A program made the translations under genes and the position numbers. From Halorussus sp. MSC15.2 (GTDB lineage: Archaea; Halobacteriota; Halobacteria; Halobacteriales; Haladaptataceae), in the NCBI RefSeq assembly GCF_010747475.1, contig NZ_VSLZ01000003.1:1-64000 (forward strand): a stretch of 64,000 nucleotides of DNA, given 5' to 3'. Shown here piece after piece: positions 17,444 to 27,076 of the stretch. Within the stretch, counting starts at the first letter, position 1, and the number at the start of each line of letters is the position of its first letter. The notes under the pieces are model-generated. The model saw only the letters and a list, made by a program, of their open reading frames with translations. It was not told the DNA's origin and did no database searches.

Positions 17444-17956
17444 TCAACTGACGACGAGGATGGCCCAGACGTTGCCGACGACCACGAGCAGGCCGACGAG
17501 GAGGAAGACCGCGCTCCCCGCGCGGAACGTCCGGCGAGCGTCGTCGGTGAGACCGGGCAGGAGGAGCAGAACTACCGCCGTCATCGCCTTCAGTAGGACG
17601 AGTCCGCCGAGACCCGCCTCCGCGATAATCGCGGCGGCGACCGGGTTGACCTCGTCGAGTCCCATCGCCATCCCGACGCCGGTGGTTATCACGTCGCCGA
17701 CCATCACCGCGACCACCACGCCGAACAGGAGCGGCGAGACGTACCCCCACCACGACCGGCCCTCGTCGCGGAGGACGTACTCGCGGTCCTCCTCCAGAAG
17801 GAACTCGTCGTCCCGGAGCATCCACCGCTCGCGCGCTCGCTCGGACTCCGCGAGGTCTCCAACCCCGTCGGCTCCGCTCCGAGCGTCGCCCGACGCGCGG
17901 TTCCAAGGCGTCGCGTCTCCCCGCGCGCCGGTCCCGGGGGTTTCGTTCTCGGACAC
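17444..17956 (-). CDS. Membrane protein, possibly DUF5658-like
   Basis: This 170-residue protein has a polar, acidic first 65 residues, then about three to four hydrophobic helices. The segment DVITTGVGMAMGLDEVNPVAAAII carries the asparagine-proline motif seen in DUF5658-type proteins; this link is tentative. No catalytic motif is visible. It lies between the SRP RNA and another membrane protein on the same strand. Confidence 0.7.
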   Translation of the reverse strand: MSENETPGTGARGDATPWNRASGDARSGADGVGDLAESERARERWMLRDDEFLLEEDREYVLRDEGRSWWGYVSPLLFGVVVAVMVGDVITTGVGMAMGLDEVNPVAAAIIAEAGLGGLVLLKAMTAVVLLLLPGLTDDARRTFRAGSAVFLLVGLLVVVGNVWAILVVS

Positions 17957-18045
17957 GACGCCGACTACCGGCGCGTTCGGCTTTGTTATGCATCGGCTGA
18001 CACCGATTCACGCACGGTCTGTGAGGGAGTAATCGGTCGCTACCG

Positions 18046-18465
18046 CTACAGCACGTCGTTGGCGAACCACCCGGCGGTGGCCGCGACCGCGAAGGCGGTC
18101 GCGAGGAGTAGCCAGCGGTGGTAGTCGAACGCCGCGACTGAAGTGAGACTGCCGACGAGTCCGCCGACCTCGACGGCCCACCAGAGGACGAGTAGCGTCA
18201 TGAACCCGCCGAGGACGACCGTCGCGCCAGCAGCGGTCGGCGGGTCGGTCCGACCGTTGCGACCGGCCGCGAAGACCACGACGGCGACCATCGCGAACAG
18301 GCCGACAACGAGGTGAATCGGGAGGAACGTCGGCGCGCTGTAGTAGACGCCGACTTCGGGCGCGTCGATGAGGAAGTACGGTGCGACGACCGCGACGAGT
18401 ACCGCCAGCGCGGCGACGACGCCGACAGTCGGGGCGGGCGTCTCGGGCAACCGTTTCTGCGACAT
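18046..18465 (-). CDS. Four-helix membrane protein of unknown function
   Basis: This 139-residue protein has about four membrane helices (around residues 15-32, 47-67, 80-100 and 115-135) with short loops. The frame is open to 18879, but that extension is antisense to the coiled-coil gene. The ATG at 18465 gives a normal polar start (SQKRLPETPAP) before the first helix. It is divergent from the coiled-coil gene at 18548. Confidence 0.75.
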   Translation of the reverse strand: MSQKRLPETPAPTVGVVAALAVLVAVVAPYFLIDAPEVGVYYSAPTFLPIHLVVGLFAMVAVVVFAAGRNGRTDPPTAAGATVVLGGFMTLLVLWWAVEVGGLVGSLTSVAAFDYHRWLLLATAFAVAATAGWFANDVL

Positions 18466-18547
18466 ACCCGACAGTTCTCCGGTGGCATCAAAAAGACCGG
18501 CGGTCGAGTCGGAAAAGTCACGTATCGGGCGACACAACGTATCGAGC

Positions 18548-18826
18548 ATGGGATTCGGAAGCACGGCCAAGAAGGTCCAGAAGCTGGCCGACACCGCCGA
18601 GAAACTGTACGGCAAACTCAACGAACTCCGCGAGCAGGTCGCGGAGATGCGCGAGAAGTTGGACTCGACCAGCGAACGCGTCGAGCGACTGGAGCGCGAG
18701 AACGCCCAGCAGCGCGCGCTCCTCGAAGCCATCGCCAAGGAACAGGGCATCGACCCCGCGGACGTCGAAGCCGAGAGCATCGAGGGCGGAGACACGGAAA
18801 CCGCGGCCGACGAAGCGGAAGCGTAG
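18548..18826 (+). CDS. Small coiled-coil protein (DUF5798-like)
   Basis: This 92-residue, highly charged protein is predicted to be almost entirely coiled coil (residues 8-70; KKVQKLADTAEKLYGKLNEL and later heptads) with an acidic tail. The sequence fits the haloarchaeal DUF5798 group, whose function is unknown. It starts 83 bases from the divergent membrane-protein gene and precedes the cysteine-synthase gene by 92 bases. Confidence 0.75.
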   Translation: MGFGSTAKKVQKLADTAEKLYGKLNELREQVAEMREKLDSTSERVERLERENAQQRALLEAIAKEQGIDPADVEAESIEGGDTETAADEAEA

Positions 18827-18918
18827 CGGTTCGGAACTGACGCCGACCCCAGATTTCGCCACCCCCGAGAGCGCCACACAAAAAAAGGTTAACCGCCTTC
18901 CCAACTTTTGCCTACCCG

Positions 18919-19899
18919 ATGACAGACCACCGGACGCCCCTCGATTCCGTGTTAGACACGGTGGGCGAGACCCCGCTCGTCCGCGTGCAGGCGGCACCCG
19001 ACGAGGTGCCGGTGTACGCCAAACTGGAGTCGTTCAACCCCGGCGCGAGCGTCAAGGACCGCATCGGCGAGTACATGGTCGAACAGATGCTGGAGCGCGG
19101 CGAGTTGGAACCCGGCGGCACCGTCATCGAACCCACCGCCGGGAACACCGGCATCGGGTTCGCCATCGCCGCGGGCCAACTCGGCGTAGACGCCGTCTTC
19201 GTCGTCCCGGAGCGGTTCAGCGTCGAGAAACAGCAGTTGATGGACGCGCTCGGCGCGGAGGTCATCAACACCCCGACAGAGGACGGCATGGGCGGGGCCA
19301 TCGACCGCGCCCACGAACTCGCCGAGGAGATGGACGACGCCGTGGTCCCCCAGCAGTTCTCGAACCCCCTCAACGTCGAGGCCCACTACGAGACGACGGG
19401 ACCGGAAATCTTCGAGGCGTTAGACGGCGAGGTCGGCGCTGTCGTCGCCGGGACGGGCACGGCGGGGACGCTGATGGGCATCGCCGAGTACGCGCTGGAA
19501 CAGGACCCCGACACCCACGTCGTGGCGGTCGAACCCGAGGGGTCGCTCTACTCCCAGACGAAGGGCGAGGACGTGGAGGAGGCCGAGTACAAAATCGAAG
19601 GCATCGGCACTCACGACCCCGCCACGAACGAACTGTTCGACCCCGAACTCGTGGACGAGGTGCTACAGGTCCCGGACCGGCGCGCCCACGACGAACTGAA
19701 ACGTCTCGCGCGCGAGGAGGGCCAACTCGTCGCGTCCAGCGCGGGCGCGGCCAGCGCGGCGGCCCGGCACGTCGCCGAGCGCATCCGCGACGGCGAAATC
19801 GACGCGCCCCACGACTCGGTGGCCACCGTCTTCCCGGACTCCAGCGAGCGCTACCTCTCGAAGGGCATCTATCGCTCGTTCGAGGAGTGGGAAGGGTAG
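18919..19899 (+). CDS. PLP-dependent cysteine synthase family protein
   Basis: This 326-residue fold-type II PLP enzyme has Lys46 in GASVKDRIG, which forms the internal aldimine. The substrate loop is EPTAGNTGIGFA and the phosphate-binding loop is GTGTAGT. It should make cysteine from O-acetylserine or O-phosphoserine and sulfide; a cystathionine beta-synthase-like role cannot be excluded. The motif order and length match CysK/CysM. The start is an ATG 92 bases after the coiled-coil gene. Confidence 0.88.
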   Translation: MTDHRTPLDSVLDTVGETPLVRVQAAPDEVPVYAKLESFNPGASVKDRIGEYMVEQMLERGELEPGGTVIEPTAGNTGIGFAIAAGQLGVDAVFVVPERFSVEKQQLMDALGAEVINTPTEDGMGGAIDRAHELAEEMDDAVVPQQFSNPLNVEAHYETTGPEIFEALDGEVGAVVAGTGTAGTLMGIAEYALEQDPDTHVVAVEPEGSLYSQTKGEDVEEAEYKIEGIGTHDPATNELFDPELVDEVLQVPDRRAHDELKRLAREEGQLVASSAGAASAAARHVAERIRDGEIDAPHDSVATVFPDSSERYLSKGIYRSFEEWEG

Positions 19900-20376
19900 T
19901 CGGCGCTGGCGAGGTGCGGTCCACGGTTTCAGTAACGCGGTTGCAGAATTGGCATCGGTCACAGGTGGCTTCCTTCGCATCTTCTCGACGACTGTGGCTT
20001 TCCTCGACGACGATTCGGAGGACACCAAGGATTCAGCAGACGCGGCGACCCGACCGACAGCGACGACACCGCAGACAGCACCGCGAGTTCGTGCGTGAGC
20101 CACGGAGTTACCGCACGGCCTCGCACCGCGACCTCGAACCGCCCCGGCATCCTGCGTTTCTCGGTCGTCACTTCGCTCCTCCCTGCGATACTCGTCCACC
20201 GGAGGACGCAGTGCGTCCTTCGAGCAGTCGGTCGATTCTCTCCCGACGACCTCGCACGCACGGGCGTGGCACGCAGGCCGCGCTGGCGTGCGCCTGACAA
20301 GTATTAGATAATCAGCGCGCGCCGGAGAAGAGGGGTCAGCGCGCCCCGAAGTCGCACTTTCGTCCGTCGCCTCGGG
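19900..20376. other. Intergenic region of 477 bases, no supported gene
   Basis: Frames through this stretch give Arg/Pro/Thr-rich translations unlike the flanking proteins. Near 20270-20300 there is a self-complementary patch (GGCGTGGCACGC and GCGTGCGCC), and near 20318-20340 a GCGCGC...GCGCGC pair, either of which could act as termination or repeat structure between the converging genes. I see no RNA gene. Confidence 0.45.
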
Positions 20377-21099
20377 TCACGCCCACGGCGGTGTTTGGAG
20401 GTCGTGCATCGACTCGATGGTGTGGTGGGGCGTGTGGTCGGCGGTCGCGTCGGGTTGTTCGAGCCACACCGACCGGACGCCCGCGGCGTGCGCGCCAGCC
20501 ACGTCCGCCCGGAGCGAGTTGCCCACGTGGACCGTCTCGTCGGCCGAGGCGTCCATCGCCGCGAGGGTGCGATGGAAGTGGTCCGGGTCGGGCTTGACCG
20601 GGCCGTCGGGTTCCGTGAACGTCATCGCGTCGAAGTAGTCGGCGATGTCGAGGGCGGCGAGTTTCGCGGTCTGGGTCTCGCGGTCGCCGTTCGTCACCAG
20701 CGCGAGGTCGTGGTCGGCGGCGAGGGCGTCGAGCGCCGACGCCGCGCCGGGCAGGAACTCGACCGCGGTCGGGTCCGGGTCCTCGTAGGCGCGGGCCACT
20801 GCGAGCGCGTCGGCGGCGGCACGGCCCTGCTCGTCGGCGATGCCGGTGAAGCACCGCTCGCGCAGTTCGACCGCGGAGTCGGCGGTCACCGTCGTCAGCC
20901 ACCGCCGGAAGTCCTCGGTGTCGAAGAAGGGTTCGACACCGGCCCGGTCGAAGGCGTCGGCGAGTCGCTCGCCGGTCGAACGCGTATGCTCGCAGATGGT
21001 CTCGTCTAAATCGAGGAAGACCGTCGAGACGTCGGCGTCGGCATCGGCATCGGAGACATTGGCGTCGGAAGAGGCGTCGGCATCGGAAACGTAGTTCAT
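20377..21099 (-). CDS. HAD-superfamily hydrolase
   Basis: This 240-residue phosphatase-like protein has motif I FLDLDETI (catalytic Asp pair), motif II LVTNGD, the lysine in GPVKPDP, and motif IV HVGNSLRADVAGA. A helical cap domain lies between. The N-terminal 25 residues are an Asp/Ala-rich low-complexity leader; an internal start nearer to STVFLDLD cannot be excluded. Small phosphometabolites are typical substrates. It is followed on the same strand, upstream in transcription, by the CoA-binding protein gene. Confidence 0.85.
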   Translation of the reverse strand: MNYVSDADASSDANVSDADADADVSTVFLDLDETICEHTRSTGERLADAFDRAGVEPFFDTEDFRRWLTTVTADSAVELRERCFTGIADEQGRAAADALAVARAYEDPDPTAVEFLPGAASALDALAADHDLALVTNGDRETQTAKLAALDIADYFDAMTFTEPDGPVKPDPDHFHRTLAAMDASADETVHVGNSLRADVAGAHAAGVRSVWLEQPDATADHTPHHTIESMHDLQTPPWA

Positions 21100-21154
21100 T
21101 ACCGGCGTCTACGCTCTCGGTGGCAAAAAGGGGTTCGTCGGTCGCCCGGCGTCC

Positions 21155-21565
21155 TCACGCGACCAGTCGCTGGTGTTCGACCTTGATGCACTTGTCTTGG
21201 ACGACCCGCCGCCCGGCGTCCTCGGCGCGCTCGGCGGCCTCCTCGTCGGCGATACCGAGTTGGGTCCAGACCACGGCCACGTCGTCGCGGTCGAGCGCCT
21301 CCTCGACGATGCCCGACACCTCGTCGCTCGGTCGGAAGACGTCTACGATGTCCACCTCCTCCTCGACCTCGGAGAGCGAGTCGTAGGTCTCCCGGCCGAG
21401 AATCTCGTCGGCGGTCGGGTTGACCGGAATCACCTCGTAGCCGTTGTCGAGCAGGTACTTCGGAATCTCGTGGGCGTCCTTGCCGGGCGTGGACGAGCAT
21501 CCGACGACCGCGACGCGCTCCATCCCCAGAATTTCGCGCAGTTCGGCGTCGCTCTGTACGGGCAT
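21155..21565 (-). CDS. CoA-binding-fold protein
   Basis: This 136-residue single-domain Rossmann protein is of the YccU/CoA-binding type. The nucleotide-binding start is VAVVGCSSTPGKDAHEIPKYL, followed by VIPVNP and the conserved VVWTQLGI segment and VQDKCIKVEH near the end. The family binds CoA-like ligands, but its biological role is unclear. It may be cotranscribed with the HAD hydrolase gene, 55 bases downstream. Confidence 0.85.
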   Translation of the reverse strand: MPVQSDAELREILGMERVAVVGCSSTPGKDAHEIPKYLLDNGYEVIPVNPTADEILGRETYDSLSEVEEEVDIVDVFRPSDEVSGIVEEALDRDDVAVVWTQLGIADEEAAERAEDAGRRVVQDKCIKVEHQRLVA

Positions 21566-21673
21566 ACCTCACGTGAGGTCGTCTGCGTGCAAAAGGATTG
21601 AGGTTGCAGTAAGACCGGCCCGCGGACCCGCCTCGACCGTACCTTTATATCTGATAACGGACAACTCCCGGAC

Positions 21674-22315
21674 ATGAGCCTCCGACGCAGTCACCTCGTC
21701 GGCATCGCCCTCGTGGGGGTCTCGGCGCTCCTCAGCCTCGTCGCGTACCCCGAGATGCCCGCGGAGATGGCGACCCACTGGAACGCCGCGGGCGAGGTGG
21801 ACGGCCGGACGCCGAAACTCGTCGCGCTCGCGGCGTTTCCGGCGCTCCTCGCCGCCACGCTCGCCGCGTTCGCCGCGCTCCCGCGAATCGACCCGCTGGG
21901 CGAGAACGTCGCCGAGTTCCGCGAGCAGTACGACACCTTCGTCGCGCTGTTGCTCGGATTCCTCGCGTACCTCCACCTGCTGGTCGTCGCCGCCAACGCG
22001 GGCTACGAGTTCGGGATGATTCGGGCGCTCGCGCCCGCCGTCGGCGCGCTGTACTACTACGTCGGCGTCCTCTCGGAGCACGCCGAGCGCAACTGGTTCG
22101 TCGGTATCCGAACGCCGTGGACCGTCTCCAGCGACGAGGTCTGGGACCGGACCCACGAGCGCGCCGCCCCGCTGTTCAAACTCGCGGGCGTCGTCGCCGC
22201 GACGGGTGCGCTCGTCCCGGCCTACGCCGAGTTGTTCCTCGCGGCACCGGTCGCGGCGGTCGCGCTGTACGCCACGGCCTACTCCTACGTGGAGTACCGG
22301 CGGGTCGGCGCGTAG
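21674..22315 (+). CDS. SdpI/DUF1648 family membrane protein
   Basis: This 213-residue protein has about six membrane helices. It carries the DUF1648 motif (PEMATHWNAAGEVDGR) between helices 1 and 2, and the SdpI signature RNWFVGIRTPWTVSSDEVWDRTH. Bacterial SdpI gives immunity to a peptide toxin and controls a repressor. Haloarchaeal copies are common, and their role is not known. It is divergent from the CoA-binding gene. Confidence 0.85.
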   Translation: MSLRRSHLVGIALVGVSALLSLVAYPEMPAEMATHWNAAGEVDGRTPKLVALAAFPALLAATLAAFAALPRIDPLGENVAEFREQYDTFVALLLGFLAYLHLLVVAANAGYEFGMIRALAPAVGALYYYVGVLSEHAERNWFVGIRTPWTVSSDEVWDRTHERAAPLFKLAGVVAATGALVPAYAELFLAAPVAAVALYATAYSYVEYRRVGA

Positions 22316-22348
22316 CGCCGAAGCGAGACAGAGTCGCGTTCGGCCGTC

Positions 22349-23332
22349 CTACGTCCAACTGTCGAGACCGGTCTGGACGACCGACTCCTCGATGCGCTCG
22401 AAACCGCGTTCGACCTCGTCGGCGTGGACGCCCCACTCCTCGACCACGTACTCCCGGGCGGCGTCGAGGTCCGGGTCCATCTCGGCGTCGAACTCGTAGT
22501 CGTCGCTCACCGTCGGGTTCAGGAACAGTTCCCGAATTACGTCCACGTCCTTGTCGATGCTCGCGCCGCGGGCCTCCAGCACGCCCCAGATGTCGCCGTG
22601 TTCCTTGACGCCCTTGAGTGCGGTCTTCGGACCGATGCCCGAGACGCCCTCGTTGAAGTCCGTGCCACAGAGGATGGCGATATCGACCAACTGCTCCCAC
22701 GTCACGTCGTGTTCGTCGAGCGTGGCCTCGAAGTCCATGAGTTCGGGGTCGCCCTTGCTGGTGAGTTGGCGGAGCGTGAGCGGTGCCCCGAGCAGGAGCG
22801 AGTCGTAGTCCTCGGTCCCGCAGTAATCGACCGCGCCCGTCCGATTCATGTGCGCGGCCTGCGACTCGCCTTCGCCCGGAGCCTCGATGTAGGGCACGTC
22901 GAGGCGGTCGAACAGCTCGCGCGTCGTGCGCTGAATCGTGTCGGTGAGGCGCTGGGTGTGGGCGTCGAGTCGGGCGACTTCGACAGCATCACCCGCCTCG
23001 CGGGCCTCCTCCAGTTTCTCCTCGCGCTTCTCGCGCTCCTCGCGGCGCTGTTCGATTTCGGCGGTCTTGTGGTCGGTCACCGCGCCGTCGAAGACGAAGA
23101 CTGGCGTCAGGTCGTTCTCGAAGAACTTCGGTAGGCCTTGCACGACGCCGACGAGGTTTGCGACTTCGGTCCCGTCGTCGGTGGTGTACACCTCGTCGCT
23201 CGTCCACTTGACGGTCGTCGTGAGGTACTTGTAGAGCCAGTTGTGCGCGTCCACGGCGACGACGCTCCCCTCCAGTTCCTCGAAGGGGACCTCCTCCAGC
23301 ACTGCGAGTTGACGTAAATCAGAGTTTCCCAT
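22349..23332 (-). CDS. fen: Flap endonuclease 1
   Basis: This 327-residue structure-specific nuclease removes 5' flaps during Okazaki-fragment maturation and base excision repair. Metal-binding acidic residues lie in VAVDAHN (Asp28), [24 protein letters not shown] and CGTDFNEG, in the FEN1 order. The helical arch region is rich in Glu/Arg. The C-terminus QTGLDSWT fits a PCNA-interacting motif, with Gln, Leu and Trp at the key positions. It converges with the SdpI-type gene. Confidence 0.95.
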   Translation of the reverse strand: MGNSDLRQLAVLEEVPFEELEGSVVAVDAHNWLYKYLTTTVKWTSDEVYTTDDGTEVANLVGVVQGLPKFFENDLTPVFVFDGAVTDHKTAEIEQRREEREKREEKLEEAREAGDAVEVARLDAHTQRLTDTIQRTTRELFDRLDVPYIEAPGEGESQAAHMNRTGAVDYCGTEDYDSLLLGAPLTLRQLTSKGDPELMDFEATLDEHDVTWEQLVDIAILCGTDFNEGVSGIGPKTALKGVKEHGDIWGVLEARGASIDKDVDVIRELFLNPTVSDDYEFDAEMDPDLDAAREYVVEEWGVHADEVERGFERIEESVVQTGLDSWT

Positions 23333-23393
23333 TAGGTGACGGTAGGCTTCGCGGGGGTTTGAAAGCTACTGCTCGGCGCGCCAACACCGGGAC

Positions 23394-24920
23394 TCACTCC
23401 CAGCGACTCGGCAGTTCCTCGTTCGCGGGACCGTCCAACACGTCGCCGTCTATCGAGAACCGCGACCCGTGACAGGGGCAGTCCCACGACCGCTCGCCGT
23501 CGTTCCAGTGGACGATACACCCCATGTGGGTGCAGACCGCCGACCTGACGTGGAGGTCGCCCTCCTCGTCGCGGGCCACTGCGAGCGGTTTCCCGTCGCG
23601 CCGCACCACCTCGCCAGCGCCCGGTGGAACCGTCTCGTCCGCCGTCCCGAGCAGTGCCTCGGCCCAGTCTCGGGTGAACTCCTTGCCGACGTTGGCGTTC
23701 TCGGTGACGAGTTTCTTGCCCGCCGCGCCGGGGTCGATGCGCTCGGGGTCGAACGTGTGCGCCCAGAGGCGGTTCGGGTCGCCGCGGGCGAACTGCGCCA
23801 GCAGCATCCCCGCGGCGGTCCCGTTGGTCATCCCCCAGCCGCCGTACCCCGTCGCGCCGTAGACGTTCTCGTACCCCGGGCCGAGTCGCCCGACGTAGGG
23901 AATCTTGTCCGCCGAACTGAAATCCTGCGTGGACCACCGGTACTCCACCGACTCCACGTCGAAGTGCTCGCGGGCCTGCCGTTCGAGTCTCCGGTAGCGC
24001 TCGGTCGTCGAACCGCCCTGTCCGGTCTTGTGACTCTGGCCGCCCACGAGAGTTAGGTTCCCCTCCGCACCGGGATACGGGCGCACCGAGAAGTACGACT
24101 GGGACTTCCGGTAGAACATCCCCTCGGGCGGTTCCTCCGCGAGGCGGACGCCGAGGATGTACGACCGATGCGGGAACTGTCGGGCGAAGTAGGCCGCCGG
24201 GTCCTCGATGGGGAAGTGGGTCGCGACGAGGACGGTGTCGGCGGTCACGGTGCCGTGCGGAGTTTCGACCTCGCAGGGCGACCCGTCACCGATGCCGGTC
24301 GCCTTCGTGTTCTCGAAGACGTGACTTCCCTCACCGGGAATCTCCTCGGCGAGGTCCAGCAGGTACTTCCGGGGATGGAAGTGGACCTGCTCGTCGAACC
24401 TGACCGCGCCCGCGCTTCGCCCGGGGAACGGCGGGTCCTCGACGAACGCGGCGGGGAGACCCAGCGACTGGGCGACCGACACCTCGCGTTCGACCTGACC
24501 GCGCTTTTTCTCGTCGGTGACGTAGGTGTAGGCCGGAAGCCGGCCGAAGTCGCAGTCGATGTCGTGGCTCTCGACGCGGTCCGCGATTTCCTCGACGGCG
24601 GCCGAGTTGGCCTCGGCGTACCCCTGCGCTCGTTCCCGGCCGTGTTTCTCCAGCAGTTGGTGGTAAATCAGCGAGTGCAGCGACGTGACCTTCGCGGTGG
24701 TCTTCCCCGTAACTCCTTCGACGATTCGACCCTTCTCAAGCAGTGCGACGTCCTGACCGGCCTCCTTGCAGTGGACCGCCGCGGTCACTCCAGTGATGCC
24801 GCCGCCGAGGACAACCGTGTCCACTCGGCGGTGCCCGTCCATCGTCGGAAAATCCGTCCGAGGCGTCGTGTCCATCCACAGCGATTCGTGGCGCCCCCGT
24901 AGCGAGTCTCGTTCACTCAT
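23394..24920 (-). CDS. FAD-dependent oxidoreductase with C-terminal Rieske domain
   Basis: This 508-residue fusion protein has an N-terminal FAD-binding Rossmann motif (VVLGGGITGVTAAVH, about residues 33-48) and a DadA-like amine/aldehyde-oxidoreductase body. A C-terminal Rieske [2Fe-2S] domain has the ligand sets CTHMGC and CPCHGSRF. Electron transfer between FAD and the cluster is expected, and the substrate is unknown. The ATG at 24920 starts a natural N-terminus; the open frame above it is Arg/Pro-rich and non-coding. It needs the iron-sulfur assembly machinery encoded further along. Confidence 0.9.
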   Translation of the reverse strand: MSERDSLRGRHESLWMDTTPRTDFPTMDGHRRVDTVVLGGGITGVTAAVHCKEAGQDVALLEKGRIVEGVTGKTTAKVTSLHSLIYHQLLEKHGRERAQGYAEANSAAVEEIADRVESHDIDCDFGRLPAYTYVTDEKKRGQVEREVSVAQSLGLPAAFVEDPPFPGRSAGAVRFDEQVHFHPRKYLLDLAEEIPGEGSHVFENTKATGIGDGSPCEVETPHGTVTADTVLVATHFPIEDPAAYFARQFPHRSYILGVRLAEEPPEGMFYRKSQSYFSVRPYPGAEGNLTLVGGQSHKTGQGGSTTERYRRLERQAREHFDVESVEYRWSTQDFSSADKIPYVGRLGPGYENVYGATGYGGWGMTNGTAAGMLLAQFARGDPNRLWAHTFDPERIDPGAAGKKLVTENANVGKEFTRDWAEALLGTADETVPPGAGEVVRRDGKPLAVARDEEGDLHVRSAVCTHMGCIVHWNDGERSWDCPCHGSRFSIDGDVLDGPANEELPSRWE

Positions 24921-25047
24921 TCCCAGAACCCCCGGATTCGATACTGGTTCGACGCCGCTCGGTTTAACCCCGGTGGCCAGCGCGGCCGCTGTCCGTCGAG
25001 GTCGGGTCGTATCGCACTTCGCGTGGTCTGAGTAGGGGAACGGCGGG

Positions 25048-25779
25048 TTACGGCGACTCGACTCGCTCGGGCGGGTCGGCGTGGGACTTCGCGGCCAAGA
25101 ACGACCGCTCTTCGTCCGCGAGGCGGTCGCGCTCGCGGTAGACGTCCAGCCCTGACTGGTAGCGCTCGCGCGACCGGTCGCCCGGCAGGGCAAGCACCAG
25201 TTCTGCGAGACCGGTCTGCTCGCCGGTGTAGCCGAACCCGGCCTTGTAGAGGGCGTGGTACGCGAAGGCGTTGTTCACCGCGATTTTCACGCGGTCGTAC
25301 TCTCGCTCGCGGAGGCGCGCGGTCGTGAACCGGGCGAGGCGCGCGCCCAGACCCTCCCCGCGGCGGTCCTCGCGGACGGTCACGTACCGAAGCCACGCCG
25401 TCGCCGGGTCAGTCCGGTCCTCGTTGAACGCGACGGCGGCGACGATTCGGTCGTCCTCGACCCAGTCGCGGTCCCGTTCGGGGTCTCGCCCGGAATCCAC
25501 CTCGCGTTCCCCGGACCCGTCGTCTGTCTCGACTTCGCGTTCGTCGGTTCCCTCTCCGTCACTGTCCCCGTCTTCTCCCTCGTCCTCGCGCACGACCGCC
25601 TTCCCCGTGTTCGACATCACGAACTTCCCGGCGTAGCTGAACTCGCGGTGGTCGAGTCGTATCTGGGGACCGTCCTCCGGCCATCCCACCAGCGAGTACT
25701 CCATGAGTCCGGTTTCGGTTTCGCGCGGTAACTGTGCTTCGCTCGGGTCCCCGTCCAGATTTCCGTCTCCGTGGTCCAA
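25048..25779 (-). CDS. GNAT-family N-acetyltransferase
   Basis: This protein of up to 243 residues has an acetyl-CoA-binding motif A (TVREDRRGEGLGARLARF) and a following NNAFAYHALYKAGF segment typical of GNATs. An acidic low-complexity insert (about residues 64-105) interrupts the N-terminal half. A second in-frame ATG at 25704 (MEYSLVGWPEDGP) would give a 218-residue product and is a strong alternative start. The substrate is unknown. It is divergent from the methyltransferase gene. Confidence 0.8.
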   Translation of the reverse strand: MDHGDGNLDGDPSEAQLPRETETGLMEYSLVGWPEDGPQIRLDHREFSYAGKFVMSNTGKAVVREDEGEDGDSDGEGTDEREVETDDGSGEREVDSGRDPERDRDWVEDDRIVAAVAFNEDRTDPATAWLRYVTVREDRRGEGLGARLARFTTARLREREYDRVKIAVNNAFAYHALYKAGFGYTGEQTGLAELVLALPGDRSRERYQSGLDVYRERDRLADEERSFLAAKSHADPPERVESP

Positions 25780-25891
25780 CTTGTGTTCCGACGAGCCACC
25801 CGATTGCCCGAGTCGCGACTCCCGACCTGCAATCGACAGTCACGCCGACCGGAGTCCGGTTTTTTTGCCGTCTCGGCACGTCGTCTCGACC

Positions 25892-26473
25892 ATGAGCCAC
25901 GCGCTTGGCGACACCGCCACCTTCGACCGAACGGCCCGGTTCTACGACTGGTTCGCGCCGACGCCCGACGCCGCCGAGTTCCGCGACGCCCTCTCGTTCG
26001 CCGACCGAGAGGTAGAACGCGTCCTCGACGTGGGCGGGGGAACCGGCCGGGGCGCGAGCGCGCTCGGCGTCTCCGAGCGCATCGTCGCCGACGCCGCCGA
26101 GGGCATGACGCAGCAGGCGCGCAGGAACGGGTTCGAGGCGGTCCGGGCCGACGCCGCGACCCTCCCGTTCGCCGCAGAGGGCGTCGATGCGGTCCTCGTC
26201 GTGGACGCGCTCCACCACTTCGGCGACTACGAGCGCGCCGTCGCGGAGGCGGCGCGCGTCCTCCGGCCCGGCGGCGTCCTCGTGATTCGGGAGATAGACC
26301 CGACGTCGCTGGTCGGCCGAGTCGTCGAAGTCGGCGAACACCTCTACGGCTTCGATTCGACGTTCTTCGCGCCCGAGGACCTCGGCCGGGCGGTCGCCGA
26401 CGCGGGACTCGACGCCAGATTCCGGACGTCGGGGTTCGAGTACACCGTCGTCGGGCACGCATCGCGGGAATGA
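25892..26473 (+). CDS. Class I SAM-dependent methyltransferase
   Basis: This 193-residue enzyme has the SAM-binding motif I VLDVGGGTGRGA (about residues 44-55), the acidic motif II region, and VVDALHHFGD and LRPGGVLVIRE of the UbiE/Methyltransf_11 type. It probably methylates a small molecule or quinone-like lipid; the substrate is not determinable. The ATG at 25892 is chosen because upstream codons of the same frame are antisense to the GNAT gene. Confidence 0.87.
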   Translation: MSHALGDTATFDRTARFYDWFAPTPDAAEFRDALSFADREVERVLDVGGGTGRGASALGVSERIVADAAEGMTQQARRNGFEAVRADAATLPFAAEGVDAVLVVDALHHFGDYERAVAEAARVLRPGGVLVIREIDPTSLVGRVVEVGEHLYGFDSTFFAPEDLGRAVADAGLDARFRTSGFEYTVVGHASRE

Positions 26474-26499
26474 TAATCGCCCGGGTCTAAAGCGGCGCC

Positions 26500-26916
26500 A
26501 TGAGCAACGCCGACGGACTCCTGCGCTCGCGGGTGAACCGCTCTCCGGGTACGGCGCGCCTCGCGCTCGGCGACCTGTTGGTGATGGTCGGATTCCTCGT
26601 GATGGGCGAACTCCGCCACGGGGTGAACCCCGTCACGATGCCGGGCCGCGTCGCGGGCACGATAGCCCCGTTCCTCGCCGGGTGGGTCGTCGCCGCGTTC
26701 GTGGTGGGGACGTACGCGCCGGGCGCGACGCGAACGGTTCGGACCGCGGTCCAGCGAGCGGCCGGGGCGTGGGTCCTCGCGGCCGCTATCGGGTTGGCGC
26801 TTCGCTCGACAGAAGTCTTCCACGGCGACGCGCCGTGGACCTTCGCGCTCGTCGTGACCGCCACCGGCGTCGTCTTCTTCTCGGCGTGGCGCGCGACGGT
26901 GGCGTCGCTGCGCTGA
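26500..26916 (+). CDS. DUF3054 family membrane protein
   Basis: This 138-residue protein has four hydrophobic helices and the DUF3054 pattern, with the pair ALGDLLVMVGFLVMGELRHG and FLAGWVVAAFVVG followed by a helix beginning WVLAAAIGLALR. Function unknown. It starts 26 bases after the methyltransferase stop, so cotranscription is likely. Confidence 0.85.
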   Translation: MSNADGLLRSRVNRSPGTARLALGDLLVMVGFLVMGELRHGVNPVTMPGRVAGTIAPFLAGWVVAAFVVGTYAPGATRTVRTAVQRAAGAWVLAAAIGLALRSTEVFHGDAPWTFALVVTATGVVFFSAWRATVASLR

Positions 26917-27076
26917 GGGGCCGCGCGCCGGGCGGACCAACGTTTATAGGGGAGAGCGCGCGATGCTCGGGTATGACGACCGTCACGACGAGTCGGCGCG
27001 GACGGAGTCGAGAACGCCGTCGCCGGGTTGCACCGTCACGGAACGCCTTTAGGCACCGGACGCAAACGACGAATCG

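Noticed and set aside
18381-20297. 638-residue plus-strand frame across the coiled-coil and cysteine-synthase genes
   Set aside because: Runs out of frame through two well-supported genes with Arg/Thr/Pro-rich translation.
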